Below, piece after piece: positions 61,557-64,000 of a DNA stretch of 64,000 nucleotides. The notes beneath the pieces were generated by a model. That model did not search any database and was not told where the DNA came from. It saw only the letters and a program-made list of their open reading frames with translations. The stretch lies in the NCBI GenBank assembly GCA_024234075.1, contig JACKOV010000002.1, positions 682,001 to 746,000 on the forward strand, given 5' to 3'. Position 1 is the first letter of the stretch, and each line of letters starts with the position of its first letter. Origin of the DNA: Nevskiaceae bacterium. GTDB taxonomy: Bacteria; Pseudomonadota; Gammaproteobacteria; Steroidobacterales; Steroidobacteraceae. Both the position numbers and the translations under genes were made by a program.

Positions 61557-62582
61557 CTAGCCCGCGCCGCTGAAACTGCGCGTGCGCCGCCAGGCACCTG
61601 GAGGCAGTCCGGTGGCATGCTTGAACGCGCGCGAGAATGCGGCTTCCGAGTCATAGCCCACGTCCAACGCGATGGCGGCCACATTGGTGGGCGATTCGAG
61701 CAACATGCGCGCGCCGCACTGCATGCGCCAGTTGGCGAGGTATTGCATGGGCGGCAGCCCGGTCAGCGCCACGAACCGCTCGTGCAGCGCCGAGCGCGAT
61801 AGACCCACGCGCTGGCCCAGTTCCTTCAGGGTCCAGGGGGATGCCGGATCGCTGTGCATTAGCGAAATGGCCCGGCCCACATGGCGATCACGCAGCGCGC
61901 CGAGCCAGCCCTGCGACCGCTCCGGCAATGCGCCGAGGTAACGCCGTACGCCATCGACGAACACCATTTCGCTGACCCGCTGCAACAGCGCCGCCGTGCC
62001 CGCGCGCTGTTCGCCGTATTCCGTTGCCGCCTGTTCGAGGATGGGTGCCACCCAGGTGCCGACACCCTCTGCGGGCAGGTGCATCAGCCGGGGCAATGCA
62101 TTGATCAGGGGGTTGAAAGGCCGCAGGTCGCAAGCGATGAAGCCGCACAGGATGATGGCGGAGCAGTCCTGCGGCGGCAGGCCCATGCCCACCGTGAACA
62201 TGCCGCCCTGGTAGGTAACGGGAATGGGCTTGGGGTCGTCGCGCGTGCGAAACAACCATTCGTCGCCGCCTTCGTCGGCCGGCGCGATACCCGGTGCACT
62301 CGAGACCACGTGCGCATCGCCATGAGGCAGCATCACGATGTCGCCGGCATGCATGCGCAGCAGTGGCTCGTCATCGACCGCCACCCAGGCCTCGCCCTTG
62401 AGCACCATGTGGTACTCGATGACGTGCTCGGCGCCAGGCATCACGGCCGGTGCGATCGCGGAAGACGACTGCGCCAGCGCCGACCACTGGTCGCGGCAAC
62501 TGACGTAGAAATAGACCGAACCACGCAGCCGCACGCTGCGCAGCACGTCGGACAGCGGATCGAGCGTGGTGGTGGCCGTCAT
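61557..62582 (-). CDS. AraC-family transcriptional regulator with cupin-type N-domain
   Basis: 341 residues. The N-terminal AraC-binding cupin reads VMPGAEHVIEYHMVLKGEAWVAVDDE and MHAGDIVMLPHGDAHVV, characteristic of the cupin_6 AraC type. The C-terminal double helix-turn-helix (about 235-335) has WTLKELGQRVGLSRSALHERFVALTGLPPMQYLANWRMQ and NVAAIALDVGYDSEAAFSRAFKHATGLPPGAWRR. It lies divergent from a SAM methyltransferase gene (141 bp) and may control it. It is convergent with hrpB (10 bp between stops). Confidence 0.92.
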   Translation of the reverse strand: MTATTTLDPLSDVLRSVRLRGSVYFYVSCRDQWSALAQSSSAIAPAVMPGAEHVIEYHMVLKGEAWVAVDDEPLLRMHAGDIVMLPHGDAHVVSSAPGIAPADEGGDEWLFRTRDDPKPIPVTYQGGMFTVGMGLPPQDCSAIILCGFIACDLRPFNPLINALPRLMHLPAEGVGTWVAPILEQAATEYGEQRAGTAALLQRVSEMVFVDGVRRYLGALPERSQGWLGALRDRHVGRAISLMHSDPASPWTLKELGQRVGLSRSALHERFVALTGLPPMQYLANWRMQCGARMLLESPTNVAAIALDVGYDSEAAFSRAFKHATGLPPGAWRRTRSFSGAG

Positions 62583-62723
62583 GGCACGCCCCCACCGGGC
62601 GCATTGGCGGACGCACGAGCAAGCCGTGGCGACGCCGGGTGAAGCGCTCGTGCGTGCCGACGCGGATGATCGTCACACGGATCCCCGTTGCGTCGACCAA
62701 CTACGCTCGTCGAGGAAAACACC

Positions 62724-63569
62724 ATGGCTCTCATCACCGCATCGCCCCCCGTCCAAGCTCCGGCGACTCCCGACTACGTTGCCATAAAGCAGCGCCAGCA
62801 GGCTACCTGGGCCAGCGGCGACTATTCCGCCGTAGGCACTACCTTGCAGATTGTCGGCGAAACCTTGGCTGAAGCCATCGACTTGCGTGCCGACGAGGCT
62901 GTGCTGGACGTCGCCGCGGGCAACGGCAATGCCACGCTGGCCGCCGCGCGTCGTTTCGCCCGGGTCACTTCGAGCGACTACGTGCCGGCGCTGCTCGAGC
63001 GCAGCCGCGCCCGTGCCGAGGCCGAGCACCTGCCGGTCCAGTACGAGGTGGCTGACGTCGAGGCACTGCCCTTCGAGGCGGGAAGTTTCGACGCAGTGCT
63101 CTCCACCTTCGGCGTGATGTTCGCACCCGATCACGAGCGCGCGGCCAGCGAGATGGCGCGCGTGGTGCGCAGGGGCGGGCGTATCGGCATGGCCAACTGG
63201 ACGCCGGCCAGCTGCATCGGCCGTCTATTCAAGATCATCGGCGCCCACGTGCCACCGCCCGCCGGGGTGCGCTCGCCTGCGCTATGGGGTTCCGAAGCCC
63301 ATCTGGCCACCTTGTTCGGCGCACGCGCGCAGGTCATCCGGGTACGGCACAAGCACTTCAATTTCCGCTACCGTTCGGCCGCGCATTTCGTGCAGGTGTT
63401 CCGCGACTACTACGGTCCTACGCACAAGGCCTTTGCCGCGCTGGATGCCAACGGCCAGGCCGAACTGGAGCGCGATATCACGGCATTGCTCAATGAATTC
63501 GACGTCGGCAAGGGGCGCGGTCTGGTTGTGCCCAGCGAATACGCCGAGGTCGTCATCACCGTGGGCTGA
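62724..63569 (+). CDS. Class I SAM-dependent methyltransferase (UbiE/Coq5-like)
   Basis: 281 residues from the ATG with GAGGA upstream. The SAM-binding motif I is EAVLDVAAGNGNATLAAARR (about 68-87), motif II YEVADVEALPFEAGSFDAVLSTFGVMFAPDHERA and motif III VVRRGGRIGMANWT. The substrate domain in the C-terminal half is not diagnostic. It is probably cytoplasmic. It is divergent from the AraC regulator, which is the common arrangement for a small inducible pair. Confidence 0.9.
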   Translation: MALITASPPVQAPATPDYVAIKQRQQATWASGDYSAVGTTLQIVGETLAEAIDLRADEAVLDVAAGNGNATLAAARRFARVTSSDYVPALLERSRARAEAEHLPVQYEVADVEALPFEAGSFDAVLSTFGVMFAPDHERAASEMARVVRRGGRIGMANWTPASCIGRLFKIIGAHVPPPAGVRSPALWGSEAHLATLFGARAQVIRVRHKHFNFRYRSAAHFVQVFRDYYGPTHKAFAALDANGQAELERDITALLNEFDVGKGRGLVVPSEYAEVVITVG

Positions 63570-63651
63570 AGCGGCAGCCCATGAAAGCGTTGCCGGTCTG
63601 CAGCCTGTGCCGCCCGTTCCTGATCGACGCGCAAATGTCCGCGGACAGCCG

Positions 63652-64000
63652 TCAACGATCTTCGGGATTGGGGTGACCCAGATGGGCCGAGAACGGCTCG
63701 CCCTGACGGCCATGCAGCGTCGCCTGCAGTTCGGCGACAATGGACAGCGCAATCGCCTCGGGTGTTCGGCCGCCGAGGTCGAGGCCGACCGGTGCCCGCA
63801 ATCGCGGGCGCAGCGCCGCGGCGGCTGGGCCGAGTTCAGCGAACAGCCGCTCGCGCCGCGCCGCAGGGCCGAGCAAGCCGACATAGGGAATCGCCGTCTG
63901 CGCCAGCGCGGCGAGATACTGGCCGTCGGCGATCAGATGGTGGCTCATCACCACTGCGGCATCGAAGCGCGCCAGCTCGAGTTCATGCGCCAGTGCGCCA
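63652..64000 (-). CDS. XdhC-family protein, C-terminal part (5' end outside window)
   Basis: About 115 codons are visible; the frame is open through the right edge. The sequence contains ELARFDAAVVMSHHLIADGQYLAALAQTAIPYVGLLGPAARRERL, the Rossmann-type C-domain of XdhC/CoxI, and the end APVGLDLGGRTPEAIALSIVAELQATLHGRQG. XdhC proteins deliver and sulfurate the molybdenum cofactor for xanthine dehydrogenase or CO dehydrogenase-type enzymes. The N-terminal XdhC domain is not visible, so the exact subtype is uncertain. Confidence 0.85.
   Translation of the reverse strand, partial: GALAHELELARFDAAVVMSHHLIADGQYLAALAQTAIPYVGLLGPAARRERLFAELGPAAAALRPRLRAPVGLDLGGRTPEAIALSIVAELQATLHGRQGEPFSAHLGHPNPEDR

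Overview
The window is high-G+C bacterial chromosome, densely packed with short ATGA or TGATG gene overlaps. It suggests a Gram-negative proteobacterium: there is a TonB-dependent receptor, a DUF481 outer-membrane protein, AsmA, lipoboxes, a CueR/CopA pair, HrpB, YgiQ and a GEMM-I (cyclic-di-GMP-I) riboswitch. My best guess is a gammaproteobacterium of the Nevskiales/Steroidobacterales/Xanthomonadales type. That placement is inference from gene content, not from any rRNA or marker comparison. No rRNA, tRNA, CRISPR array, prophage or intact insertion sequence was seen.

Left edge to 9.1 kb: one tightly overlapping plus-strand operon encodes what looks like an envelope-spanning machine. In order it has a TPR/PEGA-like protein (5' end cut off), a large membrane protein with PEGA repeats and a formylglycine-enzyme-like domain, a Pro/Ala-rich single-span protein, a MotA/TolQ/ExbB-type channel, a cytoplasmic actin-like/FHA protein, two tandem von Willebrand A (VWA) proteins and a lipoprotein. 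The two VWA proteins begin with an almost identical transmembrane segment carrying one aspartate, placed as in TolR/ExbD/MotB. This suggests an ion-driven stator whose periplasmic output is VWA domains instead of a peptidoglycan or TonB domain. It is the best candidate for an undescribed system.

9-18 kb: a TPR protein with a TonB-C-like end, an NAD(P)-binding oxidoreductase, a VanZ-like membrane protein, a GGDEF/EAL c-di-GMP protein followed by an NlpC/P60 lipoprotein, then a c-di-GMP-I riboswitch leading into a SPOR-domain protein. Synthesis or breakdown and sensing of the same second messenger are thus neighbours.

18-34 kb: a copper module (CueR-type operator, CueR, CopA with YHS and CPMHP-type metal domains), a flavoprotein divergent from a TonB receptor, two Tat-type M24 peptidase-like paralogs with the same altered metal ligand, a winged-helix regulator, a coiled-coil membrane protein, a VOC protein, DUF481, OsmC and rhodanese.

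34-43 kb: a minus-strand operon (DUF2905, zinc peptidase, malonyl-CoA-synthetase-like ligase, Rrf2/NsrR-type regulator), a secreted reprolysin-like protease with a GlyGly-CTERM-like tail overlapping an AsmA gene, a 42-bp perfect palindrome, an exported methyltransferase-like protein and a 2OG-Fe(II) oxygenase-like protein.

43-64 kb: an 1844-residue double-length UvrA with four ATPase cassettes, a MarR regulator with a candidate operator, YgiQ, a P-loop gene remnant, a di-heme oxidoreductase operon, a phosphotransferase, a nitroreductase reduced to its two ends by an internal deletion, an M19 dipeptidase, DUF423, a YpfJ-type zinc peptidase, HrpB, a divergent AraC regulator/methyltransferase pair, and the 3' part of an xdhC-like gene running off the right edge.
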